DNA of 64,000 nt, taken from assembly GCF_012489685.1 (NCBI RefSeq), contig NC_080044.1, positions 63,970,732-64,034,731 of the forward strand, in the 5' to 3' direction. This stretch comes from Lotus japonicus (lineage: Eukaryota; Streptophyta; Magnoliopsida; Fabales; Fabaceae). Both the position numbers and the translations under genes were made by a program. The notes under the pieces were generated by a model, which ran no database searches, had not been told where the DNA came from, and worked only from the letters and a program-made list of their open reading frames with translations. Positions within the stretch are counted from its first letter, which is position 1. Every line of letters starts with the position of its first letter. This document shows, piece by piece, positions 1 through 10,428 of the stretch.

Positions 1-3
1 ACA

Positions 4-120
4 TGCTCTTTTCTCTACCTGAAAAGGAGAGTTTTTAACGAGGCATCACATATTAATGAATAAACAGGTATGCACTCTTTTCTCTACCCCAGGCGGGAGA
101 GTTTTTAACGAGGCATAACC
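4..120 (+). repeat. Duplicated post-pol motif of Tat element A
   Basis: Two copies of a roughly 45 bp motif occur at about 4-48 and 71-118. Each has a CTCTTTTCTCTACC part, a purine-rich GGAGAG part and then GTTTTTAACGAGGC. A related copy sits just after pol in element B (35169-35215). Its role is unknown. Its fixed position between integrase and the antisense gene suggests a structural or processing signal of Tat RNA. Confidence 0.6.
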
Positions 121-991
121 TTTTAAAAAAATGTTCAAGGGCGTAACATTTTATTTTTTTCTTATAGCGGAAACGTATCAACTAAGGTCTATCAATTGAG
201 CGACGTCAAACAATTGAGAAAGAGTAAGTCTCTTAAAACAAGAGCATTTGACCACGAATTCATAAGCACAGCCTTAAATTGGATTTAAGCTTGTCCAAAC
301 TAAGCACAAGTCTCCACGCGAGCATATTAATGAAATCAAATATTGTGACTTTGATTTCCATGAATAACTAAGTCAAAAAATGAAAAATTTGACTAAGTTA
401 TACACACAAAGGCCTTATGATTCCAAAGTAGTTGATTGAGTTTAAACTTTACAAAATCTTTGAGATTCACTCAGGAGTATTTTACTATATACAGTAGAAT
501 AAGAAAAGCGAGATGATTCTAATCGCTTAACAAGTTATTTCGTTATAAACAGTAAAGAAGGGCGGAGCGATTCTGATGAAAAGGTTAGTGAATGAAATTT
601 CCATTAAGTTATATTTTGAGCTTTAATATTGAAGTTATATTGCTAGCTTTGATGACTGTTTAGAATAATGCCTAGCCATAGAATAAGTTATTTTTACATT
701 TCTTTGTGTGAGCGAAGAAATATATTAGTGTATTAGAGGACATGAAAGTTTTAGTAGAAACAATTAGATTATGTGAAGATCTTGAAGGGCGAAGAAATTA
801 AAACATTTGTGTAACACTGAAGAGAAATTCATTGCACTCAAGGAAATTGTTACATAAAAGAAAGCAGGAGGAATAAAGGAACAGAAAAACAAAAGAGACC
901 GGAGGTCTTTTACATAATCTGACAAAGGAAGAGAGAGATTTGGAGTTAGTTGTTTTCTCCTTCTCCCTCTTTATTGTTAGCATTTTCTTCC

Positions 992-3049
992 TCATTCTTC
1001 TTCTTCTTCTTCTTCTTCTTCTTCTTCTTCTTCTTCTTCATCCGCGTTATCCGGGCTGATCAATTTACCATCCACAATGCGAGCATAAGGGTTTGTATTC
1101 TCCAAGTTGATCTCCAGGTCAGGATTAAGGAAGGTGACTTGACTCATCGCTTTCGCAAAGCCAGCTTCAAATTGGTCCAGGACAGAACATTTTAATTCAG
1201 AGACTTCTGTTTTCATTTTGGAATTCTCTTCGAGCACTTGATTGTGCACTGCAGTGAGTTGGGCGAGGTCAACCTTCACTTTTTCATTTTCTTTAGTCAA
1301 TTCTTGAACGGAAGCATTGTTCTCTTCAGCAGTCTTCTTCAAACCTTCAATTTTTGAAGCCAAATCAGCGGCTTTCTTTTCATTGGCTTTGTTGGACTTG
1401 TCCAATAACTTCAGTGTTGTCTTCATTTTTCCAATTTCTTTTTCTTTTTCCTCCACAAGCTTAGCATTAGCGAGGCCATCGAATCCAGCGGACTCCAGTT
1501 CAACCATCTTGGAGATGGCAGCAATCTCCAAGCCCTTAGTCATCATAGCTTGGCAAGCTTCTTTCAAGACGATTCTTCTCATTTTCTCCCGGTCTGCTTC
1601 AAAAACCAGATTCGTCTCCACCAAGGAATTAAAGTCAATCTTGGAGTCCCAGAGCGAAGTCACCTCATCTGAGGTCAATTCCTCGAATCCCTTCAACAAG
1701 TTTTTCCAGCCAACGGGTGGAGCACTGGACGAACCACCTTTGTTCGCCCCAGGCACATCACCCTTGTTCATGAAATGATCTAGCGAAGTCTGGTTGGGAG
1801 TCTTGCTTTTGACAGAAGCAGGTTCTTCATTTTTTTCTTTTTCTTGGTAGGGCGGCCAATTTCAGTCCCAGAGTGGCTAGTGTCTTGGTCGGCGAGGGAT
1901 TTTGAAGGATTCCTTTTCTCACGAGCAGCTTGTTGTTCACGACGGAAGCGGAGGATGTCATCTTCAGTGAGGCGAGCCATTTTACCCGTAACAGCAAAAC
2001 GATATTAGAATATAAGAGGGCAATTGGTATACGAGGGGAAGACAAAATGCAAAATAGGATGCCTTACCAACATATTTACTCACTTCATTCTTAGAAAGGG
2101 CAGCCATAAAATCTGTAAGATTCAATCCTAAGCCAGACAGAAGTCGGCAATCTACTAGTTCTTCTTCATTCAAAGCATCATCGGGAAGTTTGATGATGAC
2201 TTCATACTGGTTCGTCCAGTAGAATGGAAATCGTGGACTTCCATCGTCAAAATAGAATATATCTTTGCATTGTTCAGATTCGCGAAGTTTGAAAAATTTT
2301 CCTTTGAAATGTTTATAGTGACTTTTGAACAAAGTAAACAGCCCTAAACCCCTAGCAGTGGCTAGCGAAACGTATTCACCTCTAACGTTTCGCCCGCAAG
2401 TTTCAAAGAAATAGAAGAATTTATTACTAGTGGGTTCAATGTTCAGGGTAAGGCATAAAATTTCAAAAGCTTTTAGGTAAGCCCAGGCGTTACCATGAAG
2501 TTGTGTTGGGGCTACATTTAAAAGAGTCAATACGGAGCAGGTGAAGTCAGAAAAAGGCAAGGTGTATTTCAATTCGGAGAATAAGGTTTCGAAGAGGTAT
2601 GTGAAGTTTCGCCCTTGACCATCTATTTTTCCAAAACAGCATGGTTCATCAGGAGAGCATGGAATTATGTCTAAGTGGGCATCTAGGCCATCTTTCCTAA
2701 AATTGTATTTAGTGACCAAATCTACAACAGCTTTTGGGGTACAGTGTTTGGAGAATTGTTTTTTAATTTTACTAGCAACCCATAGGGAATCTGCAGTAGG
2801 TGGAACTATAGGAGTAGAGTGCTCTCTACGAGTACGTTTTGCAGCCATTTTTAAGGGAAATTCCTGAAAGCAGAAGAGGAGAAGTATGAGATGAAAGATG
2901 AGTTTGGGTTTAAGGTTTCTGGGTTTAGAGTACTAAAGATAGGTATAAAATTTCTCGAGATGGGAAGAAGGTTTAGTGTTGGAAAATAAACATAACAAGA
3001 AGAAAATAGAAATAGCAAGTAGCAGAGAAAGAGGGAAGATGAGTTTACC
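992..3049 (-). pseudogene. Antisense spliced Tat gene A (Transposase_28-like domain plus coiled coil), broken
   Basis: This gene runs opposite to the retrotransposon. A 5'UTR exon ends at 3049, followed by intron 3048-2864 (GT...TTTCAG). The coding exon runs from ATG 2848 to 2068. A 76 bp intron (2067-1992) has a good GTAAGG donor, but its acceptor position reads TG instead of AG. The last exon runs from 1991 to 992. The first exon (about 260 aa) resembles the 'putative gypsy-type transposon' family (Transposase_28), including a PTQLHGNAW-like segment. The last exon carries a Lys/Glu-rich coiled coil and 15 terminal Glu residues. A one-base length change in the A/T run at about 1829-1846 separates the reading frames 1980-1780 and 1771-992. 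Function is unknown. Acceptor loss plus frameshift indicate decay. Confidence 0.72.
995..1039. repeat. (TTC)15 microsatellite encoding a poly-Glu tail
   Basis: Fifteen perfect TTC triplets. Read on the minus strand they encode the run of 15 Glu that ends the antisense protein of element A. The homologous protein of element B also has a Glu-rich acidic tail, so the repeat has probably expanded inside an already acidic segment. Confidence 0.9.
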
Positions 3050-3939
3050 TTAAGAAAACGGAGACTGGAGAACGAAAGCTTGATCTGTGAAGATCAATGT
3101 AAGCGGAGATTGTTGCAGGATGAAGGAGCTCTTTGGCAGAACAACAAAATTTAAACTCTTTTCGTTAAGGTGAAAAGAGAGAGTGCAGATGAGGAAAGGA
3201 TAAGAATGTGGGAGCAAGGTATGAATTTGGGACTTTATATAGGGAAGGAAGAGAAGATGAAAAGGTGAGGTGAAAGGGTGAGTTAATGCGCAGGTTAAAT
3301 GTTGAGTAGACGCGTGTCTTCACGCGTGTACTCAAAGGACAGGTTTGACGTTTGGACTGAATTGACATTTTGGTCCAAAAATTTGAATTTGAATGGATGT
3401 GATTCGTTGTGAGGGTCGAATCAAAAGGGCATTTCAGTCCGGAAGACGCAACGTTTCAAAGACGATTGAATTGTCACAGACTGTAAGGGGTATGTTGGTC
3501 CAAGGACTAAACGTTGCAGGAAAGGGGTATGACTTTTCATATGTAAATTTAATTTTGTGTGCGAATTTAATTGGCTTTCTTTTGATGATTGTTCTAGTGG
3601 GATTTTAAAATACATAATAACACTGTTGCACCAAGTTCCCAAGTAAATGCAGGGTATCTCGTTGATATATTTATGACAGGTAAAGTAATGATTACTTGGA
3701 AATTTACTACGGTAAGGGAATATGAAGTGGCAGTTGAAGGGACTTGACGAGTTGATTCAACACACAAAGAAAGGGGACGAAAGACAAGTTGGGTTAATGT
3801 GATTATCATTATCTGTTTTGCCAAAATTTACAAGTATTAGAATTTACACGCCCTTTATTTGGCATTGTATTTGATTTAATAGTTGAGGGCTTATTAAAGA
3901 CACGTTCGCCTTATACTAAGTCTTAGTGTCTTGAGGGTT
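3050..3939. other. Region between the antisense gene and the 3' LTR of element A
   Basis: It holds the 5'UTR exon and promoter of the antisense gene, then about 700 bp with no credible coding sequence. Short open frames here have no recognisable domains. A G-rich tract just before 3940 is the candidate polypurine tract. Confidence 0.5.
3234..3241 (-). promoter_or_regulatory. TATA-like box for antisense gene A
   Basis: TATATAAA on the minus strand, about 185 bp upstream of the predicted 5'UTR donor at 3048. Element B has an equivalent TATAAAAA box. The match between two diverged elements supports a genuine internal antisense promoter, but the start site is inferred. Confidence 0.5.
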
Positions 3940-4166
3940 TGTGGACTGATATGGGCGGATCAATGTATTTCACAATTGGGCTGACCAAACTTATGTACCA
4001 AATGGGCCGGGTAACCCTTGGTCCAACCGGACCAAAACCCAAGCTATAAATAACAGGCGCCACCCAAGCGGTGGGGATCTATCATTTCACGCATTTTTAC
4101 TCGCTTGTTTACTTCTTGTTCGCTCTCTAGTTTGGTTAGACCTCACAGTAGTTCCATACTGGAACA
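3940..4166 (+). repeat. Probable 3' LTR of Tat element A
   Basis: Begins TGTGGACTGATATGGGCGG after a G-rich tract, paralleling the 3' LTR start of element B. It contains a TATAAATA box near 4044 and appears to end in ...CTGGAACA. The partner LTR lies outside the window, so both ends are uncertain by several bases. Confidence 0.55.
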
Positions 4167-6083
4167 CACATGAATTAGTTGTTCAACCCCTCTCAGCACG
4201 GGTAACACAATCCGAACAAGCTATCTGAATAGCGTCATTGGCCCAGCTTGGTTAACATAATATATCAGAACACAATACAAATAATACATATACAAACTTT
4301 AACCATCATATAAAAATTCATAATTCTTTTCAATAGATACACTCATCATGATTTCCTAACACAAACCATTATCTTCATTACATATAATTTCAGCAGTTTC
4401 ATATACATTGAAGTTAATATAACTAATAATAACAAACAAATTAGAGTTCACATTTCATGAATCAATATTTATACTCATTTGTATATCCTAACAAACCATT
4501 ATCTGCACTTACACATAATTATAACACTTTCTTATATAATCAAATTAATATAAGTGGCATAGAAAACATAAAATCAATACAATAATAAAGATCAACGAAT
4601 AACCTTGTTAAAAAAGTTTGAATATGAATAGTGTGCGAAAACACTCAAGGACCACATCTGAAACAAGTTTGAATATCAAAAATTTCAACGGGGGAAGGCT
4701 CTAAGCACAGCACAATCGTTGCTAGCGGATTGGCGGCTCGCGGAAAAGTGATAGAGGGGACTGTCAGTCACGGTGGAGCGGCAACGGTACAGTTCCCGAA
4801 AAAACGATAGTGGGGCGGTGGAAGACAGGCTGGGGAAGAGGGTGATGGCGGAGGATCTGGTGGCCGAGGGAGAAGGTGAGGATGGAGGATCTGGTGGCCG
4901 TGGGAGAAAGTGAGGGTGGCGGGTGGAACATGTTGACTCGCTGGAGGGAGGACGAGGGCCGCCGAAGAGAGGACCATATTCCAAGACGAGGGACGGAGGC
5001 GGCTCATAGCGGCGAAGCGGGTGCGACGGTTTGGGTGGGGTTCATGGCTAGGCGCGACAGATGAGGGATTAGGGGAGGTGAAGAACGGCTGATGGTTGGG
5101 GGCGACAGACAAGGTATAGGGTTTGTCTGAGTTTTGGCATAGAGAAGCATATAATGAAATTAAATCTTGGCGGAGAAAAAGATGACAGTCAGAGTCGACC
5201 ATACCGACAGTACTAAAGTTCTCGCCATTGCACTAGCTCGTCCAGCCGACACAAAATTGACGGTGTACTTAGCACTATCTTTACCCGCCGCTAAATGTCA
5301 CATTGATGACCGAAAGCCAACCGACGATTGATAAAGGTTCTTTCGTGGTTTGTACTGCTTTGGAACTGCCTTAAGATTCAATTGTAGTAAACAAATGTAA
5401 GTTTTATCATACTCTGAGAGGTGTAATACTTATGTCATTAAATAGTTAACAAACTTAAACTTAAATGATAATTTTACATCACTTGGTGTTTCCGTATACA
5501 TAAAACAAGTAAATTGATAGATAAATAACAGGGATAGAACTTATTGGGATAATTTGACTCTGTGCAGGTTTAAATATAAAAAAGCCTAAGGAAAATAGTG
5601 TTTAAAGTTTAAAAAGCTGGAGGCTTAGCCCGTCATTCTCATAAAAAAAGTTTAAACAAACTTAGTTTTATAAGCTTTAATTAGCCTTCTCTTGTTACCA
5701 AAAAATTAGCCTTCCTCTTGTAAAAAAAAGTGTTTAATTAAACTCAGTATTAGTTCAGTTTGGGTTAGGCGGTTCATTGGATTGAAACATACTAATACAG
5801 GTAGAGGAAAGGGTGAATTCATCAAAATGCGGAAAAGGTTTTGGCTACATTACCAAAATGAGTAAAATTGATATAAAATAGTAAGATTTGTATTATTACG
5901 AGGGAATGAGTGTGACCACTCTCATCTTCAGATATATGTAAACCTGCAACTCCAGCCACAGCGGACGAGGGGGGCGAAAATTAATTGATAAATGTATGTA
6001 TAACTGATCCCCAGATTTTCATAATGGCTAGCTCCTTATTTTCTAGTTAAAATGCAACTGTTGAATATGATCCGAGCTGTTTA
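4167..6083. other. Intergenic; includes a GC-rich island
   Basis: Mostly AT-rich DNA without recognisable genes. A GC-rich island at 4685-5202 is open in more than one frame (Pro/Ser-rich on the minus strand), but this looks like compositional bias, with no domain and no intron signals. 5205-5345 is also relatively GC-rich and unidentified. Confidence 0.5.
4850..4915. repeat. Two-copy 34 bp tandem repeat
   Basis: GGAGGATCTGGTGGCCG followed by GGGAGAAGGTGAGG appears twice with a 34 bp period (4850 and 4884) and a couple of differences, inside the GC-rich island. Confidence 0.8.
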
Positions 6084-6091
6084 CCTCAAGT

Positions 6092-7332
6092 CAGTGGCGG
6101 ATCCAGAACCCCGGTCAGGGGGTTCAAATTTTTCACATGAACACATCGGTAAAAATATAATTAAAAACAACTTTAATATGTTTATACATTAGAAATCATA
6201 CAAGTCATAGTTGTCCTCTACGTGATTTCATATTATGAAATTGTTGAATAATTTGCACTAACAATAGCGATACTTTTCTCCCCTCAATTGAAGGAAAACT
6301 GAATAAAGTTAAATATTACATAAAACTTGCAGAAATATATAAAAGCGACTTTCTCTTATCATTTTACTTACTAGTGAAAATAGCAGCCCAAATAAGTAAA
6401 AACAAAGGAAAAAGTACCTGTCACTTAAAATTTTGTATTTGCAAATATTTATGTATATATGTACATGTATAAGTATGTATGATGCATTAATATTTATGTA
6501 TATATGCACATGCAAAATATCTTAGTTTAAATTGATCAACTGAGGTGAGAAATCTAAACTGAAAACACCAGAAAAATATATTATTCTCATTGAACGTTTT
6601 CAATTCAATAAAGATCAGATAAATGAATAATTCGATTGTCTTCAAGAATTAAGTAGCTAACTCGAACAGAAAAATTGAACAAAGGAAGCATAATTTGAGA
6701 TTGAACTATTTTGCATACGATGATTCTGATTGCAATTCCCACATCTCAGTTGGGTGGGATTTAGGGTAGCGAGAGAAAGAGGATGAGTGGTTGAGTGTGT
6801 GAGAGAGTGAGAGGAGTAAGTGATGGTAAGTCTTTAGTGCAAATAGGTGCAAAACTTAGTCTACTAATATAATTTAAAATTTTCAGGGGGTTCAAAAAAT
6901 ATACTCCCTCCGTTCCTAAATATGACATATTCCAAAAAATTACGCTTATTAAGAAAGCACTTAATGTGACTAATTAGTGTATTGATTTTTTAAAAATGCA
7001 TGCATTCTTCCCTATTTACCCTCTGTCATTTTCTCTCACTAATAATCATTGCATTTATATCAAAAGTCATAGTTAGTTGGATTAGTAGTAATTAATGGTA
7101 GGTGGTAACTTTGGAATTGAAAACATACAATTAATGTGAGCGGTAAATATGGAAGAATACAAAACATTTTGCTAGATTATTGTAAGAGGTCTTATATTTA
7201 GGAACATGAAAATTTTGAAACTAGGTCTTATAATTAGGAACGGAGGGAGTATTATATAGAGGTGTAAGTGCAAAAAAAAATGGTTCAGGGGGTTCAACTG
7301 AACCCCCTCACTTACAAGTAGATCCGCCCATG
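6092..7332. mobile_element. Non-autonomous hAT-like transposon with 8 bp TSD
   Basis: The left end is CAGTGGCGGATC and the right end GATCCGCCCATG, an imperfect 12 bp inverted repeat. Direct CCTCAAGT copies flank it (6084-6091 and 7333-7340). An 8 bp duplication with CA(G)-type ends fits the hAT superfamily. Subterminal blocks around CAGGGGGTTCAA are also inverted. No transposase is encoded. It is 1241 bp, of which 348 bp are a later Stowaway insertion. Confidence 0.8.
6904..7249. mobile_element. Stowaway (Tc1/mariner) MITE nested in the hAT-like element
   Basis: Terminal inverted repeats CTCCCTCCGTTCC / GGAACGGAGGGAG with TA duplications at 6902-6903 and 7250-7251. The 346 bp has no coding capacity. 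A close relative is at 57696-58043. Confidence 0.93.
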
Positions 7333-8457
7333 CCTCAAGTGATAAGAGTTTGGGGACATAAGAGTTTGGGACGGTGAAAGGTTCAGATTCGAACTCTGAG
7401 GATGACTAATTTACTAATGTACCATCCCATATTTCTAGAGAGTCACTTTAGTAATTTTTTTCAAAAAACGTGAGTAAATTTTAGTCGAAATAAAACCTTC
7501 TCAAAATATAGCTTGTTAAATAACAAGCTACAACTTCTAGTGTGAATCCTGGTTGGGAACCTCCTCGGTGATCCTATCGGCGTCAAATACAGCTTCTAGT
7601 GCGAATTGAGGTGGAGAATATGGCATCCTGAGAGTCTCGTGATAACAAATGAGGATAAGGGATCACCTCTGACGTGTGCACCTCCATCCCTGTACACGAT
7701 CGGTGTAGATATAACGCCTTCGAGTATGATCAATATCCCAAGTTGTATCGTCATCCATGTCGAGCAGGTACAGGTCTCATCTCGGCTGATCGCACACATG
7801 CTCGTCTTTTGGGCGTTAAGCGTCCCAAACAACAAACAAGCAAGGGTAAACTTCTAACACTCACATGTCACAAGTAAGTTATACTACCTATCAATCTCAA
7901 GTCATTCCCTAAGCTAACATTCGCAAATAAGGGGAGTTATATTAAGTTCTATGATTCACAAGTAGGGGGAACTATATCATAGTTCTAAGTTTAGTTAGTC
8001 AATGTTCATGCTGTTGCATGCAGACGCTTCGAATATCCATTTAGCCAATCCCTCATGGAAAGGAAGGACAAACACTAGTCCACGATCGAGGTCGGCTCTC
8101 AGCCAACGCACAACTGTCCCACAACTCCACGATCGAGGTTAGCCCTCACTAACAAAATGTCGTATCACGTTCGTCCTCGTTCAGGTCCATCCCCTGAACC
8201 TCGCCGCAGACTAGCCCTGTCCAGTCACTTGGTCACAAACTCATGTCATGCAAGTCAGCTCTAGGCCTTAAGCCTTTCATGTTCATCCCATGAACATCAT
8301 ATTTAGGAATATAACATGCATGCATATAATAAATAAGGCTAACATCCTAATCACATAGGCATGTTCATAATAACGACCAGAATTTATTGCATCAATAATC
8401 ATATATCATCTCTAGCATATACAATCATTGGTATTCCTACGATCATGTTCATTCTAA

Positions 8458-8853
8458 GAGCATATACAATGCAAGGTTCTTAGTTCTTATTTTTAAGTTA
8501 AGAACTGATAACTGAGAACTGAGTTCTTAACCACTGGAGGGGATGACGTGGAGTTCTTAGTTCTTAAAAATAAGTAGGTTCTTATATAAGAAGTTTTACT
8601 TTTTGAGTTCTTAGCATAAAAAATTAATTTTTTTATCTCCTTCATTTAATTTAAGTATTGAATTAGCATTTAAATTTAAATCAAAATTATATGGAAATAA
8701 AAAATATTAATATAATGGTATTGTGGGGCCGGATGAATAGTGCTAAGAACTCATGGTTAGAGAAAAATCTGCAAAAAAGTTGCTTAAGCACATATGGCAA
8801 TACAGGCCCACATGAATTGTGCTAAGAACTAAGAACTAGCACTGAAGATGCTC
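8458..8853. mobile_element. PIF/Harbinger-like MITE in the solo LTR
   Basis: The left end is GAGCATATACAATGC and the right end, reversed, GAGCATCTTCAGTGC; both continue into GTTCTTAGTTCTTA blocks. TAA copies flank it (8455-8457 and 8854-8856). The 3 bp TWA duplication and the GAGCAT ends fit Tourist-type elements. It has no ORF. Confidence 0.75.
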
Positions 8854-9374
8854 TAACAATCCATAGCAGGGCATACATAACCATACATATCAAGCACAAT
8901 CAAGCTTTCCTAAAAGTCTTGGGTTGCTCCTTGAAACTAGGTCTACACTCAGAAATGTTCTACCAACGAACAGACAGATTAACATTACTATATAAGCGAT
9001 AATATACCCATACCCTTGGCATTTGAAATTCTATTTGAAAATCCAAAACTTTCTCTTTCGTAAGATCAAAACCTCCTTTCTAAAATATTTTGTTTGAAGA
9101 TCATAAAAACATCATAAGAGCACTTTGAAGAAAAACACAATTTTCACAACTCTTTCCTTGATTATTAGATCAAATGATCATTCTCTTTTGGATGTGGAAG
9201 ATCAATATTCACTGCAACCACAGAGCATAATGAGAATGACCAGAGTCTTCCCTAATCAAAGAAGAAAGCAAGAAAGAAAACAAAAGATGAACTAGAGAGG
9301 GAGGGAGAGAACTCACGGCTAGAAGGAAAGAAGAAGCTAGTGAGTGGTGTGAAGAAATGAGAGGGGGAAATGCT

Positions 9375-9383
9375 CTATTTATA
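9375..9383 (-). promoter_or_regulatory. TATA box of the minus-strand solo LTR
   Basis: TATAAATAG on the minus strand, about 1.04 kb from the LTR start at 10423. The plus-strand solo LTR carries the same TATAAATAG motif about 0.68 kb in, which supports it as the LTR promoter. Confidence 0.6.
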
Positions 9384-10428
9384 CTAGTGAGTAGGGGACA
9401 AGACATTCAAGAAGGAAATGAATGCATAATTCACTCCAAAACCTCTTTGAAAATTCCGGCCATTGCTTTGTCAACTAGGGTCATTTTGCAAATTATTTTC
9501 TAGTCCAAAACTCTCTTTAAAACCATGCTTTAATCCTCCATTTAATTGGAATTAAAACTTTAACTTTTAAAGATTAAAAAACAAGTCATTTATGACTTTA
9601 ATGAAGGAATATTTATTTTGAAAGTAGTCATTTTAAAAATTAAACATTCAAATCCTAGTCCCTCCATTTTTGTGGTCAAGGAAACTGCATTCCTTGATCT
9701 TCTCCTTCTTCATAATCACATATAAACCTCCTTAAACATGAAAAAGTCTCACCTTCACTTCCTCACTCCTCTTGGCCGCCCACCACCTCCTTCCATTCAT
9801 ATTTTTTTTTTAAAAAATTGTGTAACACAAAATCAAGTCAAGGAACATGTGATTAAGTGCATTAACCACTACGTTTCCCTCTTAAAGCACCATAAAACCT
9901 CATATTTTGAATTCAAAAACCCTATCATCAACTTTGCCTCCAAAATTTCGTGCATCAACTCCATAATATCTCAGAAATATTTTCGGAATTAATTATTTAA
10001 TAAACTATAGGTTAAAAATAATTAAATACATTTTATTTAAATAAAAACTCAATTTATTTAAATAAAACCCTTCAAAAATATCAAAAGGAATATTCTCGCA
10101 TGGAATATCCTTAGAGTCATGCCCAACACCTTCCCATAAGGTATGACCCATGAAATCGTCCTCGCCGACGTAATTCGTCAACACAACGCCACTGTCGGGG
10201 CATTTTTTACCTTAAATGTTGCCGTCACGGAACCCTAGCAATATTACAGTCAAAACACTCGTAATGTTACATCCATCGACGCCCAGACATTACCAAGACT
10301 TAACATTTCATATACCAAATAATTGCCCTTATAAAGACATTATATCACACATAACACAAACAATTCATATGATAGTATTTAATATTAATATTAAAATAAT
10401 ATGTCCTAGAACCGAGTCTTACAACTAA

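Larger units (their letters stand above)
1..4166 (+). mobile_element. Ty3/gypsy Tat-lineage retrotransposon A, 3' part only
   Basis: The window opens just downstream of the pol region of a Tat-type LTR retrotransposon; gag-pol and the 5' LTR lie outside. The assignment rests on comparison with complete element B (24656-38811). Both share the GTTTTTAA-GAGGC motif after pol, an antisense spliced gene with the same domain order, and an LTR starting TGGACTG. No left boundary or target duplication can be seen, so the right end at 4166 is only approximate. Confidence 0.75.
7418..10423 (-). mobile_element. Solo LTR of a Tekay/Del-like chromovirus (minus strand)
   Basis: On the minus strand it begins TGTAAGACTCGG and ends ...GGGATGGTACA, flanked by a direct ACTAA duplication (7413-7417 and 10424-10428). 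Start and end resemble those of the LTR at 12733-16602 (TGTAAGACCC ... GGTGTTACA). No internal gag-pol is present, so it is a solo LTR left by recombination between two LTRs. A TATA box lies at 9383-9375. Its 3006 bp include a nested Harbinger-like MITE. Confidence 0.82.

Noticed and set aside
4768..5202. 144-codon Pro-rich frame on the minus strand
   Set aside because: Low complexity in a GC-rich island, overlapping open frames on both strands, no domain or splice signals.
7596..7857. Overlapping 79- and 83-codon frames
   Set aside because: They lie in the solo LTR in contradictory frames. At most a decayed relative of the ORF in the other LTR; not supported as a gene.
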